DNA of 64,000 bases from JARRQJ01 sp963810615 (GTDB lineage Bacteria; Pseudomonadota; Gammaproteobacteria; DRLM01), in assembly GCA_963810615.1 (NCBI GenBank), contig CAWEOA010000007.1:186001-250000 (forward strand), read 5' to 3'. Positions 1-8,632 of this stretch are shown here, piece by piece (the stretch's first letter is position 1; every line of letters begins with the position of its first letter). The notes beneath the pieces were generated by a model that was not told where the DNA came from, ran no database searches, and saw nothing but the letters and a program-made list of their open reading frames with translations. A program made the position numbers and the translations under genes.

Positions 1-1
1 G

Positions 2-412
2 GTGATTGTGCCGCCGGTTGCGCCTGTGGTTACCGTCAGCTTTCCCGGACCGTCTTTAGGGGGGACGACCGTTGTATTGCCGGCAGGTCCATATCACAAG
101 AATCGAACGATTCCCCTCAGGATCGAAGTCCGCGACGGCAATGGAGATCTTATCAGCGATGATGAGGCCAACAAGTTGGATGCGCGCATCATCGTCTACC
201 CCACATCGAAAGAAGAGGGTGACGGAAAGCCCATTGAACTCAAGCCCATGCCTCAGCGTAAGGACGATACCTTCCGGTATAACGCCGGAAGCAACCAGTT
301 CTTCTATAATCTGAGCACCTATGGTCAAGCATGGGCTGCCGATCAGACCTACCGTATCGAGGTCCGGATTAATGGTAAACCCATGGGGGAAGCGTTTTTC
401 TCTCTGCGCTGA
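2..412 (+). CDS. C-terminal part of a surface-type protein (PxKF-like domain)
   Basis: The frame is open to the window edge, so this is probably the 3' end of a longer gene; the first GTG is only the first possible codon visible. The 136 residues begin with a proline/valine-rich linker. They then form one beta-rich module with the pattern seen in PxKF-type domains: a basic stretch followed by IPLRIEVRDGNG (about residues 36-47), a central YPTS segment, an F-YN-STYG-AWA-D-TYRIEV core and a terminal FFSLR. Such domains sit at the C-terminus of secreted or surface proteins and have no known catalytic role. A long hairpin follows within 15 bases of the stop. Family assignment is by pattern only. 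Confidence 0.5.
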   Translation: MIVPPVAPVVTVSFPGPSLGGTTVVLPAGPYHKNRTIPLRIEVRDGNGDLISDDEANKLDARIIVYPTSKEEGDGKPIELKPMPQRKDDTFRYNAGSNQFFYNLSTYGQAWAADQTYRIEVRINGKPMGEAFFSLR

Positions 413-422
413 TGATTAAATC

Positions 423-477
423 GGGGTCGGTGACGATTGGTGCTCATTCATAGTATCAATTGTCGCCGACCCCTTTG
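423..477 (+). terminator. Long-stem hairpin, probable intrinsic terminator
   Basis: The left arm at 423-439 (GGGGTCGGTGACGATTG) pairs with 457-473 (CAATTGTCGCCGACCCC) over 17 positions, two of them G-U wobbles in RNA, with a 17-base loop. TTTGATTT follows. It lies just after the stop at 412 and before the convergent gene ending at 545, so it could serve as a terminator for the rightward gene. The stem is longer than in a typical terminator, so a REP-like element is possible. Confidence 0.55.
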
Positions 478-544
478 ATTTCTACGGCGTAAACTTCCCT
501 TATTATGAACGGAGTTTCATGCCCTGCTCGCGTGTCGAATTGGC

Positions 545-1411
545 TCACTTGCAGGCTGTGGCAACGAGCATTTCACAGGGACCGGTGAATTGTTGATCCT
601 TTTCGAACTGCGTCAGTGACTGTTCGATTTCATCCCAGGCCTCATCCTGTTCCGGCGCCGATAAACCCGAAAGCATTTGATGGAGCGCACCAAACGATTC
701 TTGCTCGAACTGAAGGCATTCCGCGGCAGAACTCACGCGCACCGGCGCATCTATTACGCGGATCTCGATATCCTTAAAGCTCGCATCGCTCAGCGTTTTT
801 TTCAGCACGTTCACATCGCCCAAACTAAACGGGCCAGGTTGCCCCGCGAGCGGCGGCGGAAGTTTGGCTCGCCGTCTGATGATCGAAACGGGTATCGAGA
901 AGAACGGGTTCCGGTCCGCTGTGGAATAGACCATCACGCCGATTTTCCCACCTTCTTTCAGATGGTGCCGCATTCCGGCCAGGGCTTTCTGCTGATCCGG
1001 AAAGTAAATCAGCCCGACCCGCGATATCACGGCATCGAAAGGCTCTGCTTGTAGTTCGGCCAGATTTTCGCCATCCAGCACCTGCGTTTCGATATTCTCG
1101 TAGCCGGCCAGACGGGCACCTGATTTGGCGTACTCCAGTATCGCCGGAGAGAGATCGGTCGCTAGAACATGACCTTCCTGTCCCACTCGGCGGGCCACAG
1201 CCAAGGACTGTTCCCCGGCACCGGCAGCTACATCGAGAACCCGGCTTCCCCGGACTATATTGGCCATATCCAGCATGACTTCCGTTGCCGGTCCGAGCCA
1301 CCTGGAGAGCAGCGGCCCCCAGCGATGCCATGCTTCCGCCGCGCTATCCCATTGTCGAAGTGTGGTCTCTTTATACTTGATCGGGTCAAATGCAGCTTGA
1401 GTCTGATTCAT
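545..1411 (-). CDS. Class I SAM-dependent methyltransferase (UbiE/Coq5-like fold)
   Basis: A 288-residue cytoplasmic methyltransferase. SAM-binding motif I is VLDVAAGAGE (about 58-67), an acidic residue closes strand 2 (VLATDLS, 82-88) and motif IV lies around FDAVISRVGLIYFPD (115-129). This is the layout of Methyltransf_11/UbiE-type enzymes acting on small molecules. The C-terminal third is not diagnostic, so the substrate is unknown. The gene diverges from a LysR regulator across 116 bases containing a perfect palindrome, which suggests that the regulator controls it. The start was taken at the ATG that gives a normal N-terminal helix before motif I. Confidence 0.8.
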   Translation of the reverse strand: MNQTQAAFDPIKYKETTLRQWDSAAEAWHRWGPLLSRWLGPATEVMLDMANIVRGSRVLDVAAGAGEQSLAVARRVGQEGHVLATDLSPAILEYAKSGARLAGYENIETQVLDGENLAELQAEPFDAVISRVGLIYFPDQQKALAGMRHHLKEGGKIGVMVYSTADRNPFFSIPVSIIRRRAKLPPPLAGQPGPFSLGDVNVLKKTLSDASFKDIEIRVIDAPVRVSSAAECLQFEQESFGALHQMLSGLSAPEQDEAWDEIEQSLTQFEKDQQFTGPCEMLVATACK

Positions 1412-1497
1412 GGGTTTCCCCTTTGCTTTGATGTATGCCCACGAATCAGTCTACCCATGTTATTTTTTGCAACAATTCCCTAAAAAAGGAAACATAA

Positions 1498-1513
1498 TGT
1501 GCAAAAATGCACA
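1498..1513. promoter_or_regulatory. Perfect palindrome between divergent LysR and methyltransferase genes
   Basis: TGTGCA-AAAA-TGCACA forms 6-base arms around a 4-base spacer, 14 bases before the preferred LysR start. Interrupted dyads in divergent promoters are the usual binding sites of LysR-type regulators, so this is a candidate autoregulatory operator. The inference rests on position and symmetry only. Confidence 0.45.
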
Positions 1514-1527
1514 AAACGGAGGTGGGG

Positions 1528-2421
1528 ATGAATTGGGATGACCTGAGACTGTTTCTTGCGGTCGCTCGAGAGGGATCCATCAGTGGTGGTGCCAGGCAGT
1601 TGGGTGTCCAGCATTCCACCGTTTCCAGGCGCATACGCGCGCTGGAGACGGAACTCGGCGTGCGTCTGATCGAACGCAAGAAGAGTGGTTATGAATTGAC
1701 TGACGCAGGCGAAAATCTGAAATTGGCCGCCAGTAAAATTGAAAATGAGGTATTGGAGGTAGATGGCACACTTGGGGGCAAGGACACCCAACTAACGGGA
1801 GAATTGCGTGTCACCGCCATCAACAATATGGCGTCGACTGTCCTGATGCCCATGTTCGCCAGCTTCAGTAAGCGATACCCCGGTGTAGATCTACATGTCA
1901 TAGTGTCCAATAAATACGCCAGCCTTTCCGAACGCGAAGCCGATATTGCGATCCGGCTTACCAACACACCAATGGAAACGTTAATCGGAAGACGGCTTGC
2001 CACGGTGGCGTCGACGGTATATGGCAGCCGCGCATATATTGCACGGCTTCACGCTGAGAGAGGCAAGCCGAAATGGCTCGGGGTGGAGTGTTGCGGCTTC
2101 CATCAATCCTGGACGAAAAACGCTTGTGGCGGCCAACACCATAATTTTTACGTGGATGATACGCTATTGACTATCGCAGCGTTGTCGCAGGATCTGGGGG
2201 TGGCTTATCTTCCATGTTTTATGGGAGATAGCGATCCGGAACTGGAACGCTATTGTTCCCCAGATCCAAAGCTGGATCTGGGTCTTTGGTTGCTGTTTCA
2301 CCCTGACTTGAAACGAACGGCCAGAGTATTGGCGTTTCGTGACCATATGGCTGAAGAAATCGAGGCACAACAGGCCTTGTTTGAAGGAGCGCGTCCGGTT
2401 ATTCGGGAGCAGGGGATATAG
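1528..2421 (+). CDS. LysR-family transcriptional regulator
   Basis: A 297-residue LysR-type regulator. The N-terminal winged helix-turn-helix spans about residues 3-62 (LRLFLAVAREGSISGGARQLGVQHSTVSRRI is the recognisable pattern in pieces), followed by a linker helix and a periplasmic-binding-protein-like effector domain from about 90. The effector domain resembles the CrgA/AaeR-type group (IAIRLTN motif). The ATG at 1528 is chosen over the one at 1507 because GGAGGTGGGG (1518-1527) precedes it and because the upstream ATG lies inside the palindrome. Being divergent from the methyltransferase gene, it probably regulates that gene and itself. The effector is unknown. Confidence 0.88.
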   Translation: MNWDDLRLFLAVAREGSISGGARQLGVQHSTVSRRIRALETELGVRLIERKKSGYELTDAGENLKLAASKIENEVLEVDGTLGGKDTQLTGELRVTAINNMASTVLMPMFASFSKRYPGVDLHVIVSNKYASLSEREADIAIRLTNTPMETLIGRRLATVASTVYGSRAYIARLHAERGKPKWLGVECCGFHQSWTKNACGGQHHNFYVDDTLLTIAALSQDLGVAYLPCFMGDSDPELERYCSPDPKLDLGLWLLFHPDLKRTARVLAFRDHMAEEIEAQQALFEGARPVIREQGI

Positions 2422-2672
2422 GAAAAAATAATTGGGCTCAGAAATTTGTGAAACTGATATTCATTCGACATAACAAATATAGTGGGTGAGAGGGGATGCG
2501 TGCATATCTACTACTATCTGTGGCGCCTAAATCAAAAGAGGTGATTAGAAATTAGACGATATGATGGTTGCAGAAATAATCAGGGTCAAAGTGTACCCAC
2601 CCAAAAATATTTTTTGATCGGTTCTTGTGTCATGCGCCCGATTTTATGTTCTGAGTTATGGAAAAGTACAAT

Positions 2673-3014
2673 TCAGGAATCCCACGCGGTGAGTATGAGA
2701 TATATGGCTGAAAGTACCGCTAGCTCCGATATCATATAAGTCAGCATAACCCAGCACAATATAGAGGCAACGTGGTTATGCGCGTCTTCCAGATAAACGC
2801 CCGCACCAGCCAGCAATATCGCGACAAGCAGACAGTTACTCATGTAACGGGGTAAGCAGCCGCGGACTTCCCGGTTGTGTCGGTATGCGGCCGCGCGTTC
2901 GAATTCGTTTCCTTTGGAAGCATCACGAAAGATGCCAATGGGCCATAGGAACCTACGAATGGTGTCTATAATATTTATTCCGCGCTGCCGTTGTGACATT
3001 AGGTTATCTCTCAT
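2673..3014 (-). CDS. Small membrane protein of unknown function
   Basis: A 113-residue protein that I do not recognise. The first 55 residues are basic and soluble (arginine-rich, FRDASKGNEFERAAAYRHNREVR). They are followed by two hydrophobic segments, about residues 60-77 and 84-110, suggesting a two-helix inner-membrane anchor with a cytoplasmic basic head. No strong ribosome binding site precedes the ATG at 3014; an internal ATG giving MSQRQ is an alternative start. The gene stands alone between the LysR gene and a rightward soluble protein gene. Moderate support as a real gene. Confidence 0.5.
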   Translation of the reverse strand: MRDNLMSQRQRGINIIDTIRRFLWPIGIFRDASKGNEFERAAAYRHNREVRGCLPRYMSNCLLVAILLAGAGVYLEDAHNHVASILCWVMLTYMISELAVLSAIYLILTAWDS

Positions 3015-3178
3015 TTTTTAATGATAATGGAAGGAGGGCTGTGACAAAAGAGAATAATTCGCCATTCCAGTGATCACTGAAGCCTTTTCTCCCCTCACTG
3101 ATAGTCGTATGCTGTCAAGCTTTGTACGTGGAAAACAAACAATTATGAGCTTCATGTAATTGACCTGGAGGCAAGTCT

Positions 3179-3652
3179 ATGCGTAAACGAATCATAGCCC
3201 CTGATCAGCAACAAACCTCACCTCCTAACGAGGACTGGTTGAATGTGGAGGAACTTGCAGAGGTGGAAATCACCTCGGAGGACGCCGCTCATCCAATTGA
3301 GTCCGCGTTGCTGCCCGGTGGCGTCTCAGGGTGGCGTGCCGCGGAGCCTGGAAAGCAGACGATCCGGCTTATATTCGCCCATCCACAACGGCTCCGCCGG
3401 ATCTGGATGAACTTCGTGGAGACTGGTACTGCGCGCACGCAAGAGTATGCCTTGCGTTGGTCGGTGGATGGCGGGCAGTCGTTCCGGGAGATCGTGCGAC
3501 AGCAGTGGAACTTCAATCCCCAAGGCGCGACTAATGAAGTGGAAGATTATCATGTCGAGCTCCCCGCAGTTACAGTGCTGGAGTTGATGATCATTCCCAA
3601 TACAAGTGGGGGAGAGGCGTTAGCTTGTTTGGAGAAGATGCGGCTTGCCTAG
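3179..3652 (+). CDS. Discoidin-like (F5/8 type C-like) small protein, putative carbohydrate-binding
   Basis: A 157-residue protein without a signal peptide. From about residue 25 it shows the jelly-roll pattern of F5/8 type C (discoidin) domains: an ATSE-like opening (EITSEDAAHPIESALLPG), a central GWRAAEPGKQTIRLIF strand, RIWMNFVE, then WSVDGGQSFREIVRQQWNF and a final LELMIIPN strand. Relatives are usually annotated as carbohydrate-binding proteins. The absence of an export signal makes a cytosolic role likely, and the ligand is unknown. A good ribosome binding site (TGGAGG, 3166-3171) precedes the ATG. Monocistronic. Confidence 0.65.
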   Translation: MRKRIIAPDQQQTSPPNEDWLNVEELAEVEITSEDAAHPIESALLPGGVSGWRAAEPGKQTIRLIFAHPQRLRRIWMNFVETGTARTQEYALRWSVDGGQSFREIVRQQWNFNPQGATNEVEDYHVELPAVTVLELMIIPNTSGGEALACLEKMRLA

Positions 3653-3952
3653 GCCAAATACCGTCTCAGAGAGCTTAGATTTTGAACAATGACTTTACTG
3701 CTTAATGGTTAATTGTATCCTCCGGCATAGCACCGTGGTGAGCCGGATCCCATTTCTTATTACTCTGAAGGTGGCTGGATTTCAGCTTCCAGAATGACGT
3801 CAATAAAATAAGACTAGAGGGCAATTTTTGCTAACATCCACAACAATTGTCTTCTGCCCCCGTTTATCTGCTGAGAAACTCTATTTCATATACGATTTAT
3901 CCCGACCAGGTATATCCTTGCTAATCAATTGTCACTAACCTTGAGGAGAACT
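3653..3952. other. Intergenic stretch with no recognised feature
   Basis: About 300 bases of AT-richer sequence between two rightward genes. I see no coding potential and no clear hairpin with a U-tract. It ends with the ribosome binding site GAGGAGA (3943-3949) of the next gene. Confidence 0.5.
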
Positions 3953-4708
3953 ATGAGCACAGAGCGAGAGATTTTGAGTAAGGTACCGGAAGTCACCCTG
4001 GTTTTCTGGATCATCAAGATCTTCGCCACGACCCTGGGCGAGACCGGCGGCGACGCCTTGTCCATGTCGATGAATCTCGGCTATCTGCTGAGTACCGGGA
4101 TCTTTGCCATCATATTTATTGCCGCTGTAGTGGTGCAGATTTTAAGGAAGCGGTTTCACCCCATCGTGTACTGGGTAACCATTATTGCCACGACCACGGT
4201 AGGGACGACCCTGGCGGATTTTGCGGACCGGTCGCTGGGTATCGGCTATGCCGGTGGCACCGCTATTCTATTTTCACTGTTGATGGCATCGCTGCTTATA
4301 TGGAAGCGTACGCTCGGATCGGTGGCCGTCGATACGGTGAACTCACCCAAATCGGAAATGTTTTACTGGGTCACGATCATGTTTTCGCAAACCCTGGGTA
4401 CAGCGCTTGGGGATTGGACAGCCGATACCGCCGGCCTTGGCTATAGCGGCGGTGCATTGATATTTGGTGCCATGCTGGCGGTCATCGCCGTGGCCTATTA
4501 CCGAACCAAGATTTCCCACACCGTGCTGTTTTGGGCGGCATTTATCCTTACTCGGCCCCTCGGTGCGGTGGTCGGCGACTTCTTGGACAAACCCCTCGGC
4601 CATGGCGGTCTGGCATTAAGCCGCTACTCGGCGTCCGCGACGCTGCTGGCGCTAATCGTGCTGTGCATCTTTATCTTTCCACATAGACCCGCACAGCGGG
4701 CGCATTGA
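3953..4708 (+). CDS. COG4705-type integral membrane protein with four internal repeats
   Basis: A 251-residue polytopic membrane protein with about eight transmembrane helices. It is built from four copies of a two-helix unit carrying TLGxxxGDxxxxxLGxGYxGG-like motifs: LGETGGDALSM, GTTLADFADRSLGIGYAGG, LGTALGDWTADTAGLGYSGG and LGAVVGDFLDKPLGHGG. The conserved acidic residue within each repeat would lie in or at the membrane, as in small-ion or metal carriers. The family (uncharacterised membrane-anchored protein COG4705) has no assigned substrate that I can state with confidence. The ATG at 3953 is preferred because GAGGAGA lies 3 bases upstream; a TTG at 3929 has no such signal. Confidence 0.75.
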   Translation: MSTEREILSKVPEVTLVFWIIKIFATTLGETGGDALSMSMNLGYLLSTGIFAIIFIAAVVVQILRKRFHPIVYWVTIIATTTVGTTLADFADRSLGIGYAGGTAILFSLLMASLLIWKRTLGSVAVDTVNSPKSEMFYWVTIMFSQTLGTALGDWTADTAGLGYSGGALIFGAMLAVIAVAYYRTKISHTVLFWAAFILTRPLGAVVGDFLDKPLGHGGLALSRYSASATLLALIVLCIFIFPHRPAQRAH

Positions 4709-4899
4709 AATACGGGAATCTGGGGTTCAGGATTGACGGGGCGGTAAAGTAAATCAAGGGTAGCCTAATCTGACCCTTCTAATCTATTATGCATTTGCTT
4801 ATGTTGTTTGACTTTATGACGTTAATGTAGTTTATGCATGGAGCTGTTCGGCATTTTTCTTCCTAGGGAATTTGGGTTGCTACATATAGATGGAATTAG

Positions 4900-5556
4900 A
4901 TGGAATCCAATAACGTCACTACCGAGCAATCGCAGAATAGAACCCATCGATCCAGAAGATCGAGGCATTCTCACAACAGCGGCCTGAAAATATGGGGTTT
5001 GAGTTTTGCGTTGCTTGTTACGCTGGTTATTTTATTTATTTCGTTCGTATATTCCGGTTCGCGCATCGAAAGTCTTTCCAATCAAGTCAACACCGTTCAG
5101 AAGCAATTATTTCTCAAAGAGACAGAGTTGGAAGAGCTGAAATCCAATCTGGGCCAGTCAAAAAATCAGCTTGAAGAATTGATAAAAGGTCGACTTCCCA
5201 GTGTGATGAAGCTGGTGCCTGATAAGGTATTGGCAGTCAATAGTGATTTCATAAAAAATATTGTCTTTACGGTGGTGACTCCGGATGGCTCTAAACAATA
5301 TGAATACAAGCTGGTTGTGGATAACTCGACCCACAAAACCATAGTCCCTAAATTCAGGCTGTTGATATTTGATAAGTATGGTGTTCAGATAGGTATAGAT
5401 CAGGTTTTGACGGCTGATGAACTGGCGCCGGGAGAAAGCCGCTCTTACTCCTCAAGAGTGGATTTCTTCATGAAGGAGGAGCCCGCCTACTTTCAAGTCT
5501 CCAGCATGATTCCCGCCGGGGCGGAGCATTTGCAAAGCCTGCTAAATAAGAAATAG
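4900..5556 (+). CDS. Single-pass membrane protein with coiled coil, unknown function
   Basis: A 218-residue protein that I do not recognise. A polar, arginine/histidine-rich N-terminus (residues 1-30) precedes one transmembrane helix (about 31-50). A coiled coil follows (about 54-95: IESLSNQVNTVQKQL, then LKETELEELKSNLGQ), then a beta-rich C-terminal domain with repeated immunoglobulin-like strands (about 120-205). The layout predicts a type II inner-membrane protein with its domain in the periplasm. No ribosome binding site is obvious before the ATG. No operon partner. Confidence 0.6.
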   Translation: MESNNVTTEQSQNRTHRSRRSRHSHNSGLKIWGLSFALLVTLVILFISFVYSGSRIESLSNQVNTVQKQLFLKETELEELKSNLGQSKNQLEELIKGRLPSVMKLVPDKVLAVNSDFIKNIVFTVVTPDGSKQYEYKLVVDNSTHKTIVPKFRLLIFDKYGVQIGIDQVLTADELAPGESRSYSSRVDFFMKEEPAYFQVSSMIPAGAEHLQSLLNKK

Positions 5557-5765
5557 AGGGGAGGCGGGAAGCTCGGACTCGAGTAACTCATAGAATTAGC
5601 GGCCGCTTGAATAGAAATATGGTATAAACAAATATCATGCTTGGCAGCACCCTTTCATGGATGATATGAGGCTGCGCAGGACGCGATAGGTAAATGCCCG
5701 GCGTGGTCGCGGCGAGTGTTACTTCTTGTTGAACAGCGGGCCAATTCCTGTCACTTTCCCAATGT

Positions 5766-6857
5766 ATGCGTTCATTCCGCAACCATAAACGGTTTAGTTG
5801 GGTTTATATATTTCCCAGTCTTTTGGCGTTGCTGATCGTTACTTATCTTGTTTCATTGACCGCCTGCTCGGTTACCACCAAACGCTCGGACGCATCGATG
5901 CCTGCACACCATACCGATAACGGCTTTCGTAATCTCTATATCGAACCTCTGCAAGCCGGGTTCTCCACTTTTTTGCGTATGCGTTATTTCGGAGATGAAG
6001 AATGGGCGGATTACGCGGCCACCGCTGACCGGGTCGAAAAGGTCAATACACCCCTCGACAAGCTCAATGCGCCCGGGGACCAGCCGCAGGTCACCTGGAT
6101 CGGTCATGCGACGGTGCTGGTTCAGTACCGAGGTGTCAACATTCTGACCGATCCGATTTTTTCGGGGCGAGCCTCACCGTTTTCCTTTGCAGGCCCCAAA
6201 CGCAGCGCGCCGCCGTCGGTGAGCATTGCGCAATTGCCTCACATCGATTTTGTACTGATATCCCACAACCATTATGACCACCTCGACGAGTATACGGTAA
6301 AGGCCATCGGCAATCGCGCCACCTGGGTAGTACCCCTGGGTTATAAGCAGTGGTTTGCCGACCTAGGCGTTACCAAGGTAGTGGAATTCGACTGGTGGGA
6401 CAAACGCGATATCGCCGGTGCAACGATCACTGCCACGCCTTCCCAGCACTGGACCGGGCGCGGCTTGAACGATCGTTACCGGGCACTATGGGCGTCATGG
6501 GCCGTGCAGATCGGTGAGTTTAAATTCTGGTTCGCCGGCGACACCGGCTACAATGATAAGATATTCACGGAAATCGGCACCCGTTGCGGTCCCTTCGACT
6601 TGGCCCTGATACCGATAGGCGGTTACGAACCGCGCTGGTTCATGAAGGATATGCACGTCAATCCCGAAGAGGCGGTAGCGATTCACAATGACATTCATTC
6701 GAAATATTCGCTGGGCATACACTGGGGCACCTTCCCGCTCACCGCTGAGCCCATCGACGAGCCGCCTAAGAGGCTGCGCGAGGCGGCGAAATCATTAAAG
6801 GATTCCGTATTCTTGACCTACCCGCTGGGCGGGACCGAATCCGTTCCCTATCCTTAG
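5766..6857 (+). CDS. Lipoprotein metallo-beta-lactamase-fold hydrolase (NAPE-PLD/UlaG-like)
   Basis: A 363-residue metal-dependent hydrolase. An N-terminal hydrophobic segment ends in the lipobox LTAC (Cys34), so the mature protein is probably a periplasm-facing lipoprotein. The dinuclear zinc motif HxHxDH is H167-N-H169-Y-D171-H172; a downstream GDTGYND supplies the bridging aspartate and GIHWGTF the last histidine. The order TWIGHATVLVQ...ILTDPIFSGRASP...SHNHYDHLD matches the subgroup related to NAPE-hydrolysing phospholipase D and RomA-type proteins. The natural substrate may be a phospholipid or phosphodiester; this is inference from family. Monocistronic. Confidence 0.85.
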   Translation: MRSFRNHKRFSWVYIFPSLLALLIVTYLVSLTACSVTTKRSDASMPAHHTDNGFRNLYIEPLQAGFSTFLRMRYFGDEEWADYAATADRVEKVNTPLDKLNAPGDQPQVTWIGHATVLVQYRGVNILTDPIFSGRASPFSFAGPKRSAPPSVSIAQLPHIDFVLISHNHYDHLDEYTVKAIGNRATWVVPLGYKQWFADLGVTKVVEFDWWDKRDIAGATITATPSQHWTGRGLNDRYRALWASWAVQIGEFKFWFAGDTGYNDKIFTEIGTRCGPFDLALIPIGGYEPRWFMKDMHVNPEEAVAIHNDIHSKYSLGIHWGTFPLTAEPIDEPPKRLREAAKSLKDSVFLTYPLGGTESVPYP

Positions 6858-7234
6858 CAAACGTTCGAAGATCAAATCAAAGATGATTTTTGGAGACCTG
6901 CTGGGAGTAGAAACAATTATCCTTCCCCTTTGGTCACGCACTAGAGTTGCGCAGCTTGTGGTCTTAAGAGCTAAGATAGTGCGGCCATAAGCATGGTGCG
7001 GCAGAATATACCACCACCCAATTATCTGCTATTGCCGCTGAGCAGCAAAATATTTTTATGCTTAACCAGCTGATTAAATGCCGACTTACAGTGAGCTCGA
7101 ATCCGCAATGAATTTCTCCGAATTGTCTGTCAGCATAGAATCAAAACGCTATACTGCAGGTAAAAAGCCGACTTGGCACGCAAGCTGCAAATTTGATTGT
7201 GAACGGCACTGCAGTTGGTTTGGTGAGGATTGCC
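6858..7234. other. Intergenic region with a possible promoter for the following small ORF
   Basis: No convincing gene is present in these 377 bases. Near the end, CTGTCA (7127-7132), 17 bases, then TATACT (7150-7155) resembles a sigma-70 promoter reading right. It would start a transcript about 70 bases before the small ORF at 7235. Confidence 0.35.
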
Positions 7235-7342
7235 ATGAATGTACAGCATGAAGACATCGGTTCGGGAATCATTATCTGGTCCATGATCAGTTTTTTTGCC
7301 ATGGGCTTGACCATGATGGGTGGCTGGGCATTTTTGGGATGA
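7235..7342 (+). CDS. Candidate 35-residue single-pass membrane protein
   Basis: A very short ORF with GGTGAGG (7222-7228) seven bases before ATG. The peptide starts with the polar stretch MNVQHEDIGSG, followed by a 20-residue hydrophobic, methionine-rich helix (IIIWSMISFFAMGLTMMGGW) and AFLG. The length, a start with an appropriate ribosome binding site and a single helix fit the class of bacterial small membrane proteins that modulate larger complexes. I know no named homologue. A sigma-70-like promoter lies about 80 bases upstream. It could still be a chance ORF. Confidence 0.4.
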   Translation: MNVQHEDIGSGIIIWSMISFFAMGLTMMGGWAFLG

Positions 7343-7416
7343 ACGGGAAAGGCAGAACGCCATGTCGTAGACTCTCAACGAGTACAAACGCCTCTTTGAA
7401 GGAAGTCCTGATTGAT

Positions 7417-7503
7417 TCGCCGTTCCGGGCGTAGCGGGTGTCTGGAATATCGTGTCTCAACATCCGTAAATTACTGGGTTCCGACTTGCGCCGGAATAAC
7501 ATC
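7417..7503. repeat. Degenerate copy of a dispersed GTCATTCCGG-type repeat
   Basis: This stretch aligns base by base, with scattered differences, to the well-preserved element at 35628-35715. Shared blocks are GATTCG-C-TTCCGG-CGTAGCG, TTACTGG-TTCCG and CGCCGGAAT-AC. The inverted-repeat arms here are eroded, which suggests an older copy. Such nested palindromic intergenic repeats are common in Proteobacteria. Confidence 0.6.
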
Positions 7504-7562
7504 ATATAGAGAATTAATCTGGCTTTTCCGTACATCTAGGTGCATCGGTCCGTGACCGCGCC

Positions 7563-8414
7563 TTAGTCACCCAGCCACGCGGCGGTTTCTGGGAAGAAGT
7601 GTGCGAGGCCTTCGAGTACGCCGCCGGCGTAGTTTCCGTTCATGCCCAGGAACGAGCCCTGCGCGAGGTAGAGCGCGTCGCGGTCTACGCTCTTGCTCAC
7701 CGCCCGCAACGCGGCCTCACGGACATCCTGGGTGGCGTTGGCGACGAGTACGGATTGCATGCCGGAGGTGAGGACATCGAGGTCGTTGCCGCTGTCGCCG
7801 GCGAATAGGGTGCGCGCCGCCGGAATGTGCAAGGCGTCGATCAAAAAGCGGATGGCATGCAATTTGTTGGCTGATGCCGGTAAGATATCCAGCAGTCCCA
7901 CATTGTTCAATTCATCGATGCTCCAGATGAGATTTGCTCGGATCTCGGCGTAGGTGAGCCTGAGCGTCATGTCCTCCATCAGAGCGGCATGATCCGTGTC
8001 CAGCGCTACGTAATAGCTGAGTTTGAAGGTGTTCTGCTTTTCCGCTTCCTGCAGGGTTAGATCGGTCAAATCGGCGAAAAGACCGGCAAGATCATCGTGC
8101 CGTTGCCCATTCCAATCCGCTGCGATATTACTCTCCCAGGCGTCCCAGACCTGCCAGTTACCGTCACGGCTTGCATATATTTTCGTGCCGACGTCGGTGA
8201 TTGCGTAGTCGGGTTCCGGTAATTGATAGCTGTCGATGGCTTCGCGCAGCAATTCGCGGTGGCGGCCGCTGACGTAAGCCAGCTTGACCTCCGGCCGTTC
8301 GGCCACGCGTCGCAGTAACGCGCGGACCTGCGGCGACTCAGGTTGCGGACCATTGGGCAGCAGCGTTCGGTCCAGATCGCTGCACAGGAAGATAGTCGTT
8401 TTGGATGTTGTCAT
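7563..8414 (-). CDS. HAD-IIB hydrolase, sucrose-6-phosphate-phosphatase-like
   Basis: A 283-residue haloacid-dehalogenase superfamily phosphatase. Motif I is SDLDRTLLP with nucleophile Asp13 and acid/base Asp15, motif II lies around LAYVSGR, a conserved lysine sits in ASANKLHAI, and motif IV is FAGDSGNDLDVL. The cap inserted between motifs II and III marks class IIB. The sequence style (VSGRHRELLREAI, YAITDVGTKIY) matches sucrose-phosphate and mannosylfructose-phosphate phosphatases, so compatible-solute synthesis is plausible. No sucrose-phosphate synthase is adjacent, so the substrate is uncertain. The ATG at 8414 is preferred to an upstream TTG at 8474 because the extra 20 residues do not resemble the family. 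Confidence 0.75.
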   Translation of the reverse strand: MTTSKTTIFLCSDLDRTLLPNGPQPESPQVRALLRRVAERPEVKLAYVSGRHRELLREAIDSYQLPEPDYAITDVGTKIYASRDGNWQVWDAWESNIAADWNGQRHDDLAGLFADLTDLTLQEAEKQNTFKLSYYVALDTDHAALMEDMTLRLTYAEIRANLIWSIDELNNVGLLDILPASANKLHAIRFLIDALHIPAARTLFAGDSGNDLDVLTSGMQSVLVANATQDVREAALRAVSKSVDRDALYLAQGSFLGMNGNYAGGVLEGLAHFFPETAAWLGD

Positions 8415-8632
8415 ATGAGGGTAGTGCGGGCTTGGTCGAAGCAACAGCTTAATTGCCCTGGCAGTGAAGGTCAAAGCCGGGTGAACTGCGCGGAGGGCCT
8501 TTGCGTGGGTGGGCCGCGGTGTGACTTAGGTTTGAGCGGGGAAATCCCGTACCATGGTTGACTTCATGGCCGGTAAGTCACCCCGCCGCGGAGACGCATG
8601 GCCTCGGCGGCGGGGTGGCGCGCCGATTATCG

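Noticed and set aside
7130..7535. Two leftward open frames (85 and 82 codons) across the small membrane ORF and the decayed repeat
   Set aside because: They run through repeat sequence and lack start signals; the rightward 35-codon ORF has better support.
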